Shown in pieces: positions 18,161 through 26,330 of a stretch of DNA of 64,000 bases. Position 1 is the stretch's first letter, and every line of letters begins with the position of its first letter. Both the position numbers and the translations under genes were made by a program. The stretch lies in the NCBI GenBank assembly GCA_934229275.1, contig CAKQDN010000001.1, positions 50,915-114,914 on the forward strand, in the 5' to 3' direction. The notes under the pieces are model-generated. The model ran no database searches. It was not told the origin of the DNA and saw only the letters and a list, made by a program, of their open reading frames with translations. This DNA is from an uncultured Clostridia bacterium (lineage in GTDB: Bacteria; Bacillota; Clostridia; Christensenellales; Pumilibacteraceae).

Positions 18161-18250
18161 ACTGAAAGACTAAGCGTAAACTGCGGGTAACTAAGCGTAA
18201 ACTGCGGGTCATCCGCACTTTACGCTTAGTCTTTTTCCTTGATTTTTCAG
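18161..18250 (+). terminator. Strong hairpin with a duplicated left arm, terminator or attenuator-like
   Basis: A 20-nt left arm (starts ACTAAGCGTAAACTGCGG) occurs twice in tandem, at 18169-18188 and 18190-18209. A single right arm at 18213-18230 pairs with either copy over about 18 bases with one mismatch, and CTTTTTCC follows. The two left arms compete for one right arm. The next gene's promoter begins immediately after. Confidence 0.65.
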
Positions 18251-18268
18251 TAAAAATCGTGTTAAAAT
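18239..18268 (+). promoter_or_regulatory. Promoter for the small lipoprotein
   Basis: TTGATT at 18239, 18-base spacer, TAAAAT at 18263. The ATG follows at 18337 with an AAAGGAG site. Confidence 0.55.
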
Positions 18269-18336
18269 TTTAATGTCGAACGGAAATCGCGCGAACGTTT
18301 GGCAAAAAAATACATCCGAAAAAGGAGAATTAAAAA

Positions 18337-18783
18337 ATGAAAAAAGTAAAAAGTCTGAAAGTTATTGCAGCCGTGCTGTGTATGGTTGCCGTGTGCGTCG
18401 CTGCTTTGTCGTTCGGCGCGTGTGCAAAAACAAAAGACGACGGTGCTATTGATGCAGGAGTTATACAGCCCGATGATGGACGTCCCGATTTTAATAAAAT
18501 CTACGAAGACCTCGGCTCGCCGTATTGTTGCACCGTCGCAAAAGACGGAAGTTATCTTTCGGTTGATACCAACTGGCTGGACAGAGACGATTATTTCGAT
18601 TCGACCGCTTACAGCATATTATGCCAGGTTGTAGAAAAATTGGGTTTGCCCGAATCTCTGACAGAAGAAATGAATCACACGAGAGCAATCGACGGCAGGC
18701 TGAGTGAAAAGTATACTTATGTAACCGTTTCGTGGTCGTATCATCCGGATAAAGGGCTCGAAGCAACTTTCAAACTTAATTAA
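18337..18783 (+). CDS. Small lipoprotein of unknown function
   Basis: 148 aa. It has a lipoprotein signal peptide (MKKVKSLKVIAAVLCMVAVC) with the lipobox FGAC and modified Cys at residue 29. The mature part is about 119 residues, mixed polar, with no recognised domain. ATG at 18337 has a good AAAGGAG site. It is followed 31 bases later by a zinc-ribbon membrane protein, so the two may be co-expressed. The pair lies between inverted repeat clusters and is less GC-rich than the neighbouring housekeeping genes. Confidence 0.75.
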   Translation: MKKVKSLKVIAAVLCMVAVCVAALSFGACAKTKDDGAIDAGVIQPDDGRPDFNKIYEDLGSPYCCTVAKDGSYLSVDTNWLDRDDYFDSTAYSILCQVVEKLGLPESLTEEMNHTRAIDGRLSEKYTYVTVSWSYHPDKGLEATFKLN

Positions 18784-18814
18784 AAATGGTCGTAAAATCA
18801 AGGAGAATTAAGAA

Positions 18815-20152
18815 ATGATTTGTAACAAATGTGGGGCGGAGAACGAGGAAGGAACCGTTTTCTGCGGAACGTGCGGCGCTCGTCTTGACGGGAAAATCAA
18901 GTGTCCGTCGTGCGGAAAGTACATCGACCCTAGCAACGTTTATTGCCCCGAGTGCGGAACGCGAACGGACGGCAAAAAGACCTGCCCGAAGTGCGGCTCG
19001 GTGGTCGAGGGTAAGTTTTGTCCGAAGTGCGGTACCGCCGTGGATAAAGCCGGGAGAATAGAGAACGCTAAAACGAAAAAAATACTGAGCATAGTGTCTA
19101 ATGCGCTTTTTCTTTGCGCAGTGGCAGTATCATTGTTGTTTATATTCTTAATCGGATGGGAAAGCAGTTCTTCAACCAAGTTTACATCGAACAGCGAATC
19201 GGCGAATATTTTCTATTTGTTCGGGAAGAAAAACGAATATTTCGATTCATCGTATAATTGGCTCCCGATAACGCTGTACATAATTTCGTTATTGCTTGTT
19301 ATTGGGTTTGCGACGATAGCGGCAATTAAATCCGTTCCTTTGTTTAAAGGTGAAAATAAGGGTGAGATAGTCACGTACTCTTTTGTGCCGGTAATCGTCT
19401 ATTTTGCATTCTGTCTTATAGTCAAAATGTTTGTCGGAATGAGCAATAATGGTGATATTGAAGGAATAGCGACGGAAGCAAGTGTGAAACTTAATCCGGC
19501 GACAGTGGCAGGATTGATTATTGCGATATTACTATTTATCGCAGGATTGATATTGCATATTGTGGCAAATAACGAGAATGAAAACAAAAAGAGATATATG
19601 ACGAACGCAATAAACGCATGTATCGGAGTCGGTATTGTGTTTGTGCTTATATTATTTATCGGTAGCACCGGAATAGATTTCAGGACTGATCTTCGTGAAA
19701 GGTCTAGTATTTATTCATCATCGTATAATGAGTCTTACATTGAAGGAAGGAACTCAATAGTACGTGTGGCTGCTGCGCTTGAGAAAAAAAGCCTGGGCTT
19801 GACTGCTATGTTGTTTGGCATTGCAGCCGTAGCGTTGGCGGTTTATATCGCGATCGTGGCTTTGAAAAAAACGAATAGCAAAACCTCGATGTTGAGAGTT
19901 ATTCTTTCGTCGTTGGAAGTTGCGCTGTCGATTGTTTTTATGATTTTTACTTTAGTACTATCCGGTAAATATGAAAAATCTTTAAACCCAGACCCCACCT
20001 CGTATGTTATATGTACAGGTTCGGCATCTGCGCCGATGTTTGTCGGAGTTATCGTTTTTGCGGTTTTATTGTTGGCTTCGTCGATAGTTGCTTGCGTTTT
20101 GGAAAAGAAAACCGCTAATGCAGCAGGGGCAGATTATAATTACGACATGTAA
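18815..20152 (+). CDS. Zinc-ribbon polytopic membrane protein
   Basis: 445 aa. The N-terminus carries about four CxxC pairs in a row (CNKCGAENEEGTVFCGTCG, CPSCGKYIDPSNVYCPECG, CPKCGSVVEGKFCPKCG), forming stacked double zinc ribbons over residues 3-73. About eight transmembrane helices follow from residue 88 to the end, including a pair before and after a loop rich in Ser/Tyr (about 300-312). Function is unknown; zinc-ribbon membrane proteins of this kind are common in Clostridia. AAGGAG precedes the ATG. The gene uses AT-richer codons than its flanks. Confidence 0.75.
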   Translation: MICNKCGAENEEGTVFCGTCGARLDGKIKCPSCGKYIDPSNVYCPECGTRTDGKKTCPKCGSVVEGKFCPKCGTAVDKAGRIENAKTKKILSIVSNALFLCAVAVSLLFIFLIGWESSSSTKFTSNSESANIFYLFGKKNEYFDSSYNWLPITLYIISLLLVIGFATIAAIKSVPLFKGENKGEIVTYSFVPVIVYFAFCLIVKMFVGMSNNGDIEGIATEASVKLNPATVAGLIIAILLFIAGLILHIVANNENENKKRYMTNAINACIGVGIVFVLILFIGSTGIDFRTDLRERSSIYSSSYNESYIEGRNSIVRVAAALEKKSLGLTAMLFGIAAVALAVYIAIVALKKTNSKTSMLRVILSSLEVALSIVFMIFTLVLSGKYEKSLNPDPTSYVICTGSASAPMFVGVIVFAVLLLASSIVACVLEKKTANAAGADYNYDM

Positions 20153-20697
20153 ATTATTCAGACACACCACCACCCGTTTTAAGGCACTCTTGCCCGATGG
20201 ATAAAATCGGATAGGGGTGCCTGTTTTTTTAAAGTGGGACATGGATGGTCGTCGTCGGAGTTGATCGCGTATCGGAGTGGTTAAATAACCCTCTTCGTCG
20301 GCTGCCGCCGCCATCTCTCCCAGTGGGCGAGGCTTTAAAGAGGACGATTTTAAAGCACCAAGGTTTGAGCGACTTTGTAGGGGAGGGGCGCGACGCGTTA
20401 AGCGAATAGTCCGGTGGACTATTCGTAGCCAAAGCGGGAAGCAATTTATAATTGCGACCCGGACTCCCCCCCCTCCCGAAAATAATCCCACCGTCTTCTC
20501 GCTATGCTCGAAGCCACCTCCCTTGCATAGCAAAGGAGGCTTTAAAGAGGTCGATTATTTTAAAGTAAGCGGATAGAAGGTAGCGCCCTGTCCCTACAAA
20601 AAAAGTCAAAAGTGCGTTCTCCCAACTTCCCCTAACTCAAAAGTTTTTTGCCTACTTTTTTTCAAAAAAGTACGGTGCTTTTTTACAAAAAAGTAAG
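20153..20697. repeat. Intergenic mosaic of palindromic repeats, right side of the island
   Basis: No gene is seen. It holds a hairpin-like stretch after the zinc-ribbon gene, module B inverted (20288-20338), module C inverted (20377-20480, nearly identical to the complement of 17590-17689), module G inverted (20482-20545; direct copy at 31066-31128), a shortened module A (20583-20598, minus) and two D palindromes (20633-20696). Short frames here on the minus strand are repeat translations. Confidence 0.8.
20583..20598 (-). repeat. Module A, shortened copy
   Basis: Only the conserved end CCTGTCCCTACA plus four bases is kept; the CTGTCC-complementary half is missing. Confidence 0.6.
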
Positions 20698-21048
20698 TCA
20701 GCCGACGAGGAAATCGGTGGCGGAGGAGAAAATATCGTTTACTTTCCGATCGGTCACGGAATAGAAAACGACCTTTCCGTCGCGTTTGTACTTAACGAAA
20801 CCGCTGCCGCGAAGCGTTTTCAGTTGGTGCGAAACGGTGGTCTGGTTAAGCCCGAGCAAAAGCGAAATATCCCCCACGCACATGGGCGTAATCGACAATG
20901 CCGACAGAATTTTAAGCCGGGTTCTGTCGCCGAGCACGGCAAACAGGTCGGAAAGGCGCAAAAGAGCGTCCTCGCCGGGCATGTACTTTTCGACTTTCAT
21001 GGCGCTGGGCGCGTCGAGCGTAAGGCTTTCGAGAATGTTTTGATTCAT
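20698..21048 (-). CDS. ArsR/SmtB-family winged-helix repressor
   Basis: 116-aa DNA-binding regulator. It has the ArsR core: LFAVLGDRTRLKILSAL, MCVGDISLLLGLNQTTVSHQLKTLRGSGFVKYKRDGK and a beta-wing VVFYSV. A single Cys in the alpha-3 segment (MCVGD) replaces the CxC of metal sensors, so a classical metal site is not evident and the inducer is unknown. ATG is preceded by AAGGAG. No target gene is co-transcribed; the only divergent candidate is a 64-aa frame at 21185. It probably autoregulates through the CGTACG palindromes upstream. Confidence 0.88.
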   Translation of the reverse strand: MNQNILESLTLDAPSAMKVEKYMPGEDALLRLSDLFAVLGDRTRLKILSALSITPMCVGDISLLLGLNQTTVSHQLKTLRGSGFVKYKRDGKVVFYSVTDRKVNDIFSSATDFLVG

Positions 21049-21078
21049 TTTTATATTCTCCTTATAATAAAATTCGGT

Positions 21079-21140
21079 CGTACGGCATAGAATAAGCGTA
21101 CGGGTGATTATGTGTACATTATAGCACGCATATTCGTACG
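21079..21140 (-). promoter_or_regulatory. ArsR promoter with three CGTACG palindromes
   Basis: The minus strand has an extended -10, TGC-TATAAT (TATAAT at 21123-21118). Palindromic CGTACG sites lie at 21135-21140 (-35 side), 21097-21102 and 21079-21084 (leader). The two leader sites are 18 bases apart centre to centre, as expected for dimer-bound operators. Confidence 0.55.
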
Positions 21141-21184
21141 CAAAATGTCGATAAATTCACTTTGGAGGCGTATTACGCAGAAAT

Positions 21185-21379
21185 ATGAACGACAAAAACA
21201 TTTTTAAATTATTACTCGTGGTGCTGCTGATGGCAAACAACCATGGTTCGGGAGGCGACTGCCGCGAATCGACTTTTTACGGCGGCGCAGGCGACATAAT
21301 AATACTCGCGCTGCTTCTCGGCATACTCGACGACGGCGAAAACTCGACCTCGCTTCTCTCGACCGACACCACGTTCTGA
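21185..21379 (+). CDS. Possible 64-aa single-helix protein
   Basis: A short frame with a hydrophobic N-terminal stretch (FKLLLVVLLMA), a Gly/Ser/Cys-rich middle (NHGSGGDCRESTFYGGAGD), a second hydrophobic stretch (IIILALLLGIL) and an acidic end. It lies divergent from the ArsR gene. The nearest GGAGG is about 20 bases before the ATG, which is too far, so translation is uncertain. It could be a small membrane protein controlled by the ArsR regulator, or not a gene. Confidence 0.35.
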   Translation: MNDKNIFKLLLVVLLMANNHGSGGDCRESTFYGGAGDIIILALLLGILDDGENSTSLLSTDTTF

Positions 21380-21474
21380 CCGCGAAAAAGGCGTTATTCC
21401 GACTATTTATGAAGTCATTAGCAATCGTTATGCGTAAATCGTCGCGACAAGAGTAAAATTTCTCGTCAACATTG

Positions 21475-21503
21475 TTGACAGACCGTGACAAAAGTAGTAT
21501 AAT
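21475..21503 (+). promoter_or_regulatory. Consensus sigma-A promoter for the esterase lipoprotein
   Basis: Perfect TTGACA at 21475, 17-base spacer and perfect TATAAT at 21498, about 73 bases before the ATG at 21577. Confidence 0.85.
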
Positions 21504-21576
21504 TAGTGTATCATTGCTTGGTGTGAAGTCGGACAGGCTGTCGCGCAGGAGCAAAAAAATCGAAAAGGAGAAAAAT

Positions 21577-24500
21577 ATGAAAAGAAGATTTGTTGTTCTG
21601 ATCTGCGTGCTTTGCGCCGTGATGATGGCATGTCCGTTTTTCGCTGCCTGTGACGGCACGCCCGGTCAGACGGACGACGAAAAGACGTACAGCGTCGTGT
21701 TCGATCAAACCGAGATGACGCTTGTCGTCGGCGAAACGAAAACGGTCGGCGTTACGTTCAGCGGCGGAGACACGGTTGAAATCAAAATTCAGCCGGAAGA
21801 CGTCGCGTCTTATGCCGACGGTAAGATCACCGCTCTCAAAGCGGGCAACGCAACCGTAACGGCTAAAATCGGCGACAAGAGCGCAACCATGAAACTCGTC
21901 GTCGAGGCTCGGAAATATTCCGTCACGATCGACGGAGTCAAGAGCGAGGTCGATGCCGGAAGTTATCTCGATAAGCCCTCCGACCCCAAAAAGGACGCAA
22001 CTACGGAACATGAGTATGTGTTCGACGGCTGGTATATCGCCGGCACCGGCACTAAATGGGACTTCGCGAAAGATACCGTCAAAAGCGATCTCGTCCTCGA
22101 AGCGAAATTCACCGAAAATCCGAGAATGTATTGGATTGCGTTCGGCAGCGAATTCGTTAAAGGTTACTACGGTCAACTTCTCGAAAAACCCGAAGATCCC
22201 ACGAAGCCCAACGAAGGCGAAAATTCTTATGTGTTCGACGGCTGGTATATCGTCGGTACCGACACTAAGTGGGACTTCGAAAAAGACACCGTAACCGGAA
22301 AAGTCAATCTCGAAGCACGCTTTACCACGGTAGTCGCACAGTACACTTATACCTACGAAATCAAACTTAAAAAAGAAAACGTCATGGGCGCGGCGTACGA
22401 ACTCGGCGTTATAGACTATTCCGCAGTCACGGCTACGCTTGTAAAAGGAGATCAGACCACCGCTCTCGAAGTTAAAGACGGAAAGGTGGACGTCGTTGCT
22501 ACACGCGGTCAGTACGACGTTGTATTTGCTTATAAAGGTCAGTCGATAAAAAAATCGCTTTATTTGCAGGCAAACGGCAATGCCGATATCGAATTCGAGA
22601 ACGAAAAACCCGTCCTCGGCGGTAAAGCAGGCGAACTTCCTTCGTTTAACGGCGGATGGACTCGCAGCGACGACGGCAATACTCTCACCGTAACCGGAAC
22701 GTCGTATGTGTATATCCAGAACGCACAGCCCACCGAAACCGTTTATTACGAAGCAAACGTTTCTTTCACTCAGGGCGTCGGCAGCATGACCGGTTTTATG
22801 CCGGCAGCCGAACATAAATCGCTCGAAGGCAACGACGGCGGCAAAAAACTCTTGTTCTCGTACAGCGCCGGAAACAAGATTTACTATCAGGAAGTCGCAG
22901 GCTGGTCGGGCGCCGGAATTACCACAATGACCTCGCTGGCTTCGGCTCAGTATCCTCTCGATAAATTTAAGATGGGTATCGCGCGTCGCGGAAACGAATA
23001 TTTCATTTTCATGAACGACAAACCCATGGGTTATTACAAATCCGATTATATCGAAGGCGCGGGAGATTTCGGTTTTGCTCAGACGAACGGAAGCACGAAA
23101 ATTACCTACACCGACGTTAAATACACCACAAAAGCAGACGTCGTCGAACAGATTATAGAAAAGAATAAAGCAAATGCTTACCTCGGAGGTAAATTCAATT
23201 ACCCGGACGGCAAAAAATACGATTCGTTCGCTTCCAGATGGACTATCACGAGCGCAAACGGCGGTTACCTTAACCCGACCACTTACGTTTATGCAAGCGA
23301 GCAGGTCGGAAACGTCTACTATCAGGAAGTTAACTTCTCTGCAGGCGCAGGTTGGGTCGGACTTCTCGTCAACACGCTCGACGGTCAGCCTTGCGATAAC
23401 AAAGGCTGGTACGGCTACGGCGTGCTTTACGGATCTCTTTATCTGCACAAATTCAGCAGTTGGTACGAAGGCGATCCGCTCGGCGACGTAGGCACAAACG
23501 GCAAGGCGTTCAAAATGGGCGTCGCGCGTATTTACGACAGATATTTCGTTTATATCAACGATAAATTTGTTCGCTCCGACGTCGTAACCGCTTATTCCAC
23601 CGCGAATAAAGCCAAGGCGTTGCCTGCCGGCAATATGTCCGGATTCGGATTGTTCCGCGGCAGCAACGAAGAAAACCTTAATCAGAGAATAGATTTCAGC
23701 AATTATTACTACACCACCGATCTCGAAGAAGTAAGCAAAAAGGTGGGAAGTGCCGCTATCGCAACGTTCGACTCGACGGTCACCATGACTCAGAACGGTA
23801 AAAAGGTTAATAGCGGCGACGTACTCTATGCCGGAATTCCCGTCGAAATGGGCTTCAACGCTCCCGAAGGAAAGGCAATCAAGAGTTATAAACTCACGCG
23901 CGACGGAAAAGACGTCGATTTGAAAATAGACGGAACGTCTTTGTACTTCACCCCCGAAGTAAGCGGCAAATACGTCGCGACGGCGGAATTCACCGAAGCA
24001 GGCGAAGCAACGCTCGATCTCACGGTTAAACCCGTCGAACGCAAAGCAGGTGATAAGACGTATTCGCTGTATGACATGAACGTCGATTACAGCAAAGTAC
24101 ATGTATCCGTTCTCAATTTCACCACTGCAAAGGAAACCACGTTCTATATGAGCGGCGCGAACATGACGCAGAAGGTGACGAGCGGATATTGCAAGATTAC
24201 CGTAACGTACAAAGATAACAGTTACGTTAAGTACCTCACGATCGAACCCGGCACGACTTTCGAATATCTGACCTATGTATCCGAAGTATATCTCGGCGGT
24301 AAGATCAACAACATCACCGGCGAGCATCTGTCTTTCGACAAAGCACCCGTCGGCTCGACTTCCGGAAACGGATGGGCGCTCGTAAACGGCAGACGCGATA
24401 CGGTTCGCATCACCGGTTACACCTACGCATATCAGAACGGCATCATCGGCAATAAGTATTACGTCGAAGGTACTTTCGACAGCACCACGCGACTCGACAT

Positions 24501-25812
24501 CGGCAATAATTTCGCAGGACTTTTGGTAAGCCACGGCGAAAAAGACTTAAGCGGCAACGGCGACAAGAAATTCGAAGTCACAATACTCGGCGGAGGAATT
24601 TTCGCTCTGTATGTGCCTACGCAGTGGAGCCCCGAAAATATCTTCTCGGTAGGTAACTATGCGGACGTTGTGGGCGTTTACGATCCCACCGCAGTACGCC
24701 TCGGCGTTCTTCGTGACGGGATCAACTATTACTTCTTCGTCAACGACGTATACGTTTCGTCCTACACGCTGCCCGAAATCACTTTCGCAGAGAGCGGTAT
24801 CGGCGTCGTCGGTAACAAAGGCGTAGACCTCACCGTAACCAATTTCAACTATTCGGTAAACGAACAGTTCCTCGGCGCTTTGAAGGCACTTGTTCCCGCA
24901 GAAAGCAAAGATATCGACGTGTATCTGATCGCAGGTCAGTCCAACGCATCCGGTTGCACGAACATCAACGTGTACGGAGCGGCTGAAACCGACGCTCACT
25001 ATCTTGCCGGCTACAACAATATCTACTATATGGGCAGCGCAGGCGCACATTACATGAATCAGAAAGACTTCGGTCTTGCTCGTGCAGGTCTCGGCGAGAA
25101 TAACGGTCGTATAGGACCGGAACTCGGTATGGCAAAAGGCTTGTCCGGATGCTATAATAAGGAAACCGGCAGAAAAGCCGTTATGATTAAGTATGCAGTC
25201 GGCGGAACGTCATTGCAGGACGCAGTCGGCGGACTTAATGCTTCCGACGGCAACTGGTGCCCTCCGTCCTGGCTTGATAAATACGGCAGAGTAGATTCGA
25301 ACCTGTCCGGAGGACTGTACGATAAATTCATGAAGCAGTTTGCTCAGCGCTGGGCAGAACTCAAGGCTATGGGTTATAACCCCACCGTCAAGGGTCTGTA
25401 CTGGATGCAGGGTGAAGCGGATAAGGGTGCCCCGGACACATATGCCAAGATATTCAAGGTATTCGCTTCCGACTTCCGCAGCGACATAACCAAACTCAGC
25501 GGTCAGGATTGCAGCAAGATGCCTATCTTTATCGGCGAAATCGCGGAAACCAGCGGCAACGCGTATACAGATAATGTCAATGTAAATAAGGCGTTCATCA
25601 AAATGCAGAACGAAATGACCACCGAGGGCAATGCTAAATATGTCGAGAACACTTATATCATCAAGTCCGGCAAGTTCCCGATCAACGCTCTTAACTCCAA
25701 CGGTCAGAGTTATGCCGTCGGTTCCGACACATGGCACTGGTCTTGGCAGGACGCTATCACCATCGGTAAACTGGTCGGCGACAGCATCATTCAAAACGTT
25801 TTAAGTAAATAA
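21577..25812 (+). CDS. Large multidomain lipoprotein with C-terminal SASA-type carbohydrate esterase
   Basis: 1411-aa surface lipoprotein; lipobox FAAC with Cys25. In order: a BIG2-like Ig domain (about 33-108); two InlB/Flg_new-type repeats, each with YVFDGWYI and KWDF (about 110-250); three related beta-sandwich modules of about 190 residues, each starting LGGK and containing a KMG(I/V)AR or RLGVLR strand and (Y/F)FxNDxxV-like motif (about 330-525, 530-720, 905-1105); and a C-terminal SASA/SGNH-like esterase. Catalytic candidates are S1122 in AGQSNASG, GPELGMAKG, W1276-MQGEAD and H1387 in DTWHWSWQD. It probably deacetylates sialic acid or plant/host glycans outside the cell. The start at 21577 has AAAGGAG and gives the signal peptide; an upstream ATG at 21472 lies on the promoter. 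Confidence 0.85.
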   Translation: MKRRFVVLICVLCAVMMACPFFAACDGTPGQTDDEKTYSVVFDQTEMTLVVGETKTVGVTFSGGDTVEIKIQPEDVASYADGKITALKAGNATVTAKIGDKSATMKLVVEARKYSVTIDGVKSEVDAGSYLDKPSDPKKDATTEHEYVFDGWYIAGTGTKWDFAKDTVKSDLVLEAKFTENPRMYWIAFGSEFVKGYYGQLLEKPEDPTKPNEGENSYVFDGWYIVGTDTKWDFEKDTVTGKVNLEARFTTVVAQYTYTYEIKLKKENVMGAAYELGVIDYSAVTATLVKGDQTTALEVKDGKVDVVATRGQYDVVFAYKGQSIKKSLYLQANGNADIEFENEKPVLGGKAGELPSFNGGWTRSDDGNTLTVTGTSYVYIQNAQPTETVYYEANVSFTQGVGSMTGFMPAAEHKSLEGNDGGKKLLFSYSAGNKIYYQEVAGWSGAGITTMTSLASAQYPLDKFKMGIARRGNEYFIFMNDKPMGYYKSDYIEGAGDFGFAQTNGSTKITYTDVKYTTKADVVEQIIEKNKANAYLGGKFNYPDGKKYDSFASRWTITSANGGYLNPTTYVYASEQVGNVYYQEVNFSAGAGWVGLLVNTLDGQPCDNKGWYGYGVLYGSLYLHKFSSWYEGDPLGDVGTNGKAFKMGVARIYDRYFVYINDKFVRSDVVTAYSTANKAKALPAGNMSGFGLFRGSNEENLNQRIDFSNYYYTTDLEEVSKKVGSAAIATFDSTVTMTQNGKKVNSGDVLYAGIPVEMGFNAPEGKAIKSYKLTRDGKDVDLKIDGTSLYFTPEVSGKYVATAEFTEAGEATLDLTVKPVERKAGDKTYSLYDMNVDYSKVHVSVLNFTTAKETTFYMSGANMTQKVTSGYCKITVTYKDNSYVKYLTIEPGTTFEYLTYVSEVYLGGKINNITGEHLSFDKAPVGSTSGNGWALVNGRRDTVRITGYTYAYQNGIIGNKYYVEGTFDSTTRLDIGNNFAGLLVSHGEKDLSGNGDKKFEVTILGGGIFALYVPTQWSPENIFSVGNYADVVGVYDPTAVRLGVLRDGINYYFFVNDVYVSSYTLPEITFAESGIGVVGNKGVDLTVTNFNYSVNEQFLGALKALVPAESKDIDVYLIAGQSNASGCTNINVYGAAETDAHYLAGYNNIYYMGSAGAHYMNQKDFGLARAGLGENNGRIGPELGMAKGLSGCYNKETGRKAVMIKYAVGGTSLQDAVGGLNASDGNWCPPSWLDKYGRVDSNLSGGLYDKFMKQFAQRWAELKAMGYNPTVKGLYWMQGEADKGAPDTYAKIFKVFASDFRSDITKLSGQDCSKMPIFIGEIAETSGNAYTDNVNVNKAFIKMQNEMTTEGNAKYVENTYIIKSGKFPINALNSNGQSYAVGSDTWHWSWQDAITIGKLVGDSIIQNVLSK

Positions 25813-25860
25813 TACTACGCGCCACCTGCCCGTAAGGCGTTAAATGATCGGGCAAAAAAG

Positions 25861-25894
25861 AAAACGGTTGTGAAAATCTTCACAGCCGTTTTTC
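25861..25894 (+). terminator. Terminator after the esterase gene
   Basis: A 14-base stem AAAACGGTTGTGAA/TTCACAGCCGTTTT with one wobble and a four-base loop, followed by TCT. Confidence 0.85.
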
Positions 25895-25967
25895 TCTTAC
25901 TTTTTTGTAAAAAAGTAAGCAAAAAACTTTTGAGTTAAAGAGGGGAGGAACACTTTTGACTTCTTTC

Positions 25968-25996
25968 TGTAGTGACAGGCGTCCGTTGGCTGTCCG
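25968..25996 (+). repeat. Module A copy
   Basis: Variant TGTAGTGACAGGCGTCC with the GTTGGCTGTCCG right side. It lies in the first unit of the 99-bp tandem duplication. Confidence 0.8.
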
Positions 25997-26066
25997 TTTA
26001 CTTTTTGAAAAAAGTAAAACAAAAACTTTTGAATTAAAGAGGGGGGGAACACTTTTGACTTCTTTC

Positions 26067-26095
26067 TGTAGTGACAGGCGTCCGTTGGCTGTCCG
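26067..26095 (+). repeat. Module A copy
   Basis: Identical to the copy at 25968; it lies in the second unit of the tandem duplication. Confidence 0.8.
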
Positions 26096-26148
26096 TTTAC
26101 TTTTTGTAAAAAAGTAAAACAAAAACTTTTGAGTTGTGGGAATAGTAG

Positions 26149-26200
26149 AACAAGGTTGGTTTTTCTGCTTGTGTATGGGAGAAAACCAACCTTGTTTTTT
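26149..26200. repeat. Module E hairpin
   Basis: Perfect stem AACAAGGTTGGTTTT/AAAACCAACCTTGTT with T runs at the 3' side. It resembles a terminator but lies in a repeat cluster, not directly after a gene. Confidence 0.65.
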
Positions 26201-26330
26201 ATTTTTGCGTGGTGGGCGCACTTTTAAAGCCTCGCCCTGCGGGAGAGGTGGCACGGCTATGCCGTGACGGAGAGGGTAAATATAATTTCGTTGAGGCGTG
26301 ATTGATTTGCCGATGACCTTTTCCCCGGAA

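Larger units (their letters stand above)
25895..26330. repeat. Repeat mosaic between convergent genes, with a 99-bp tandem duplication
   Basis: No credible gene. Two near-identical units of about 99 bases (about 25925-26023 and 26024-26123) each hold an AACTTTTGA start, module A and a D palindrome. They are followed by module E (26149-26200) and module B (26225-26279). The minus-strand frame at 25880-26254 only translates these repeats. Confidence 0.8.

Noticed and set aside
20066..20533. 155-residue minus-strand frame after the zinc-ribbon gene
   Set aside because: Made of inverted C, B and G modules plus antisense of the zinc-ribbon gene.
21511..24534. 1007-residue open frame on the minus strand opposite the esterase gene
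   Set aside because: It is antisense to a gene with clear domains, catalytic motifs, promoter and ribosome site. The genome rarely uses codons TTA, CTA and TCA, so the opposite strand often stays open by chance.
25880..26254. 124-residue minus-strand frame with internal protein repeats
   Set aside because: The protein repeats only reflect the 99-bp tandem DNA duplication in an intergenic region.
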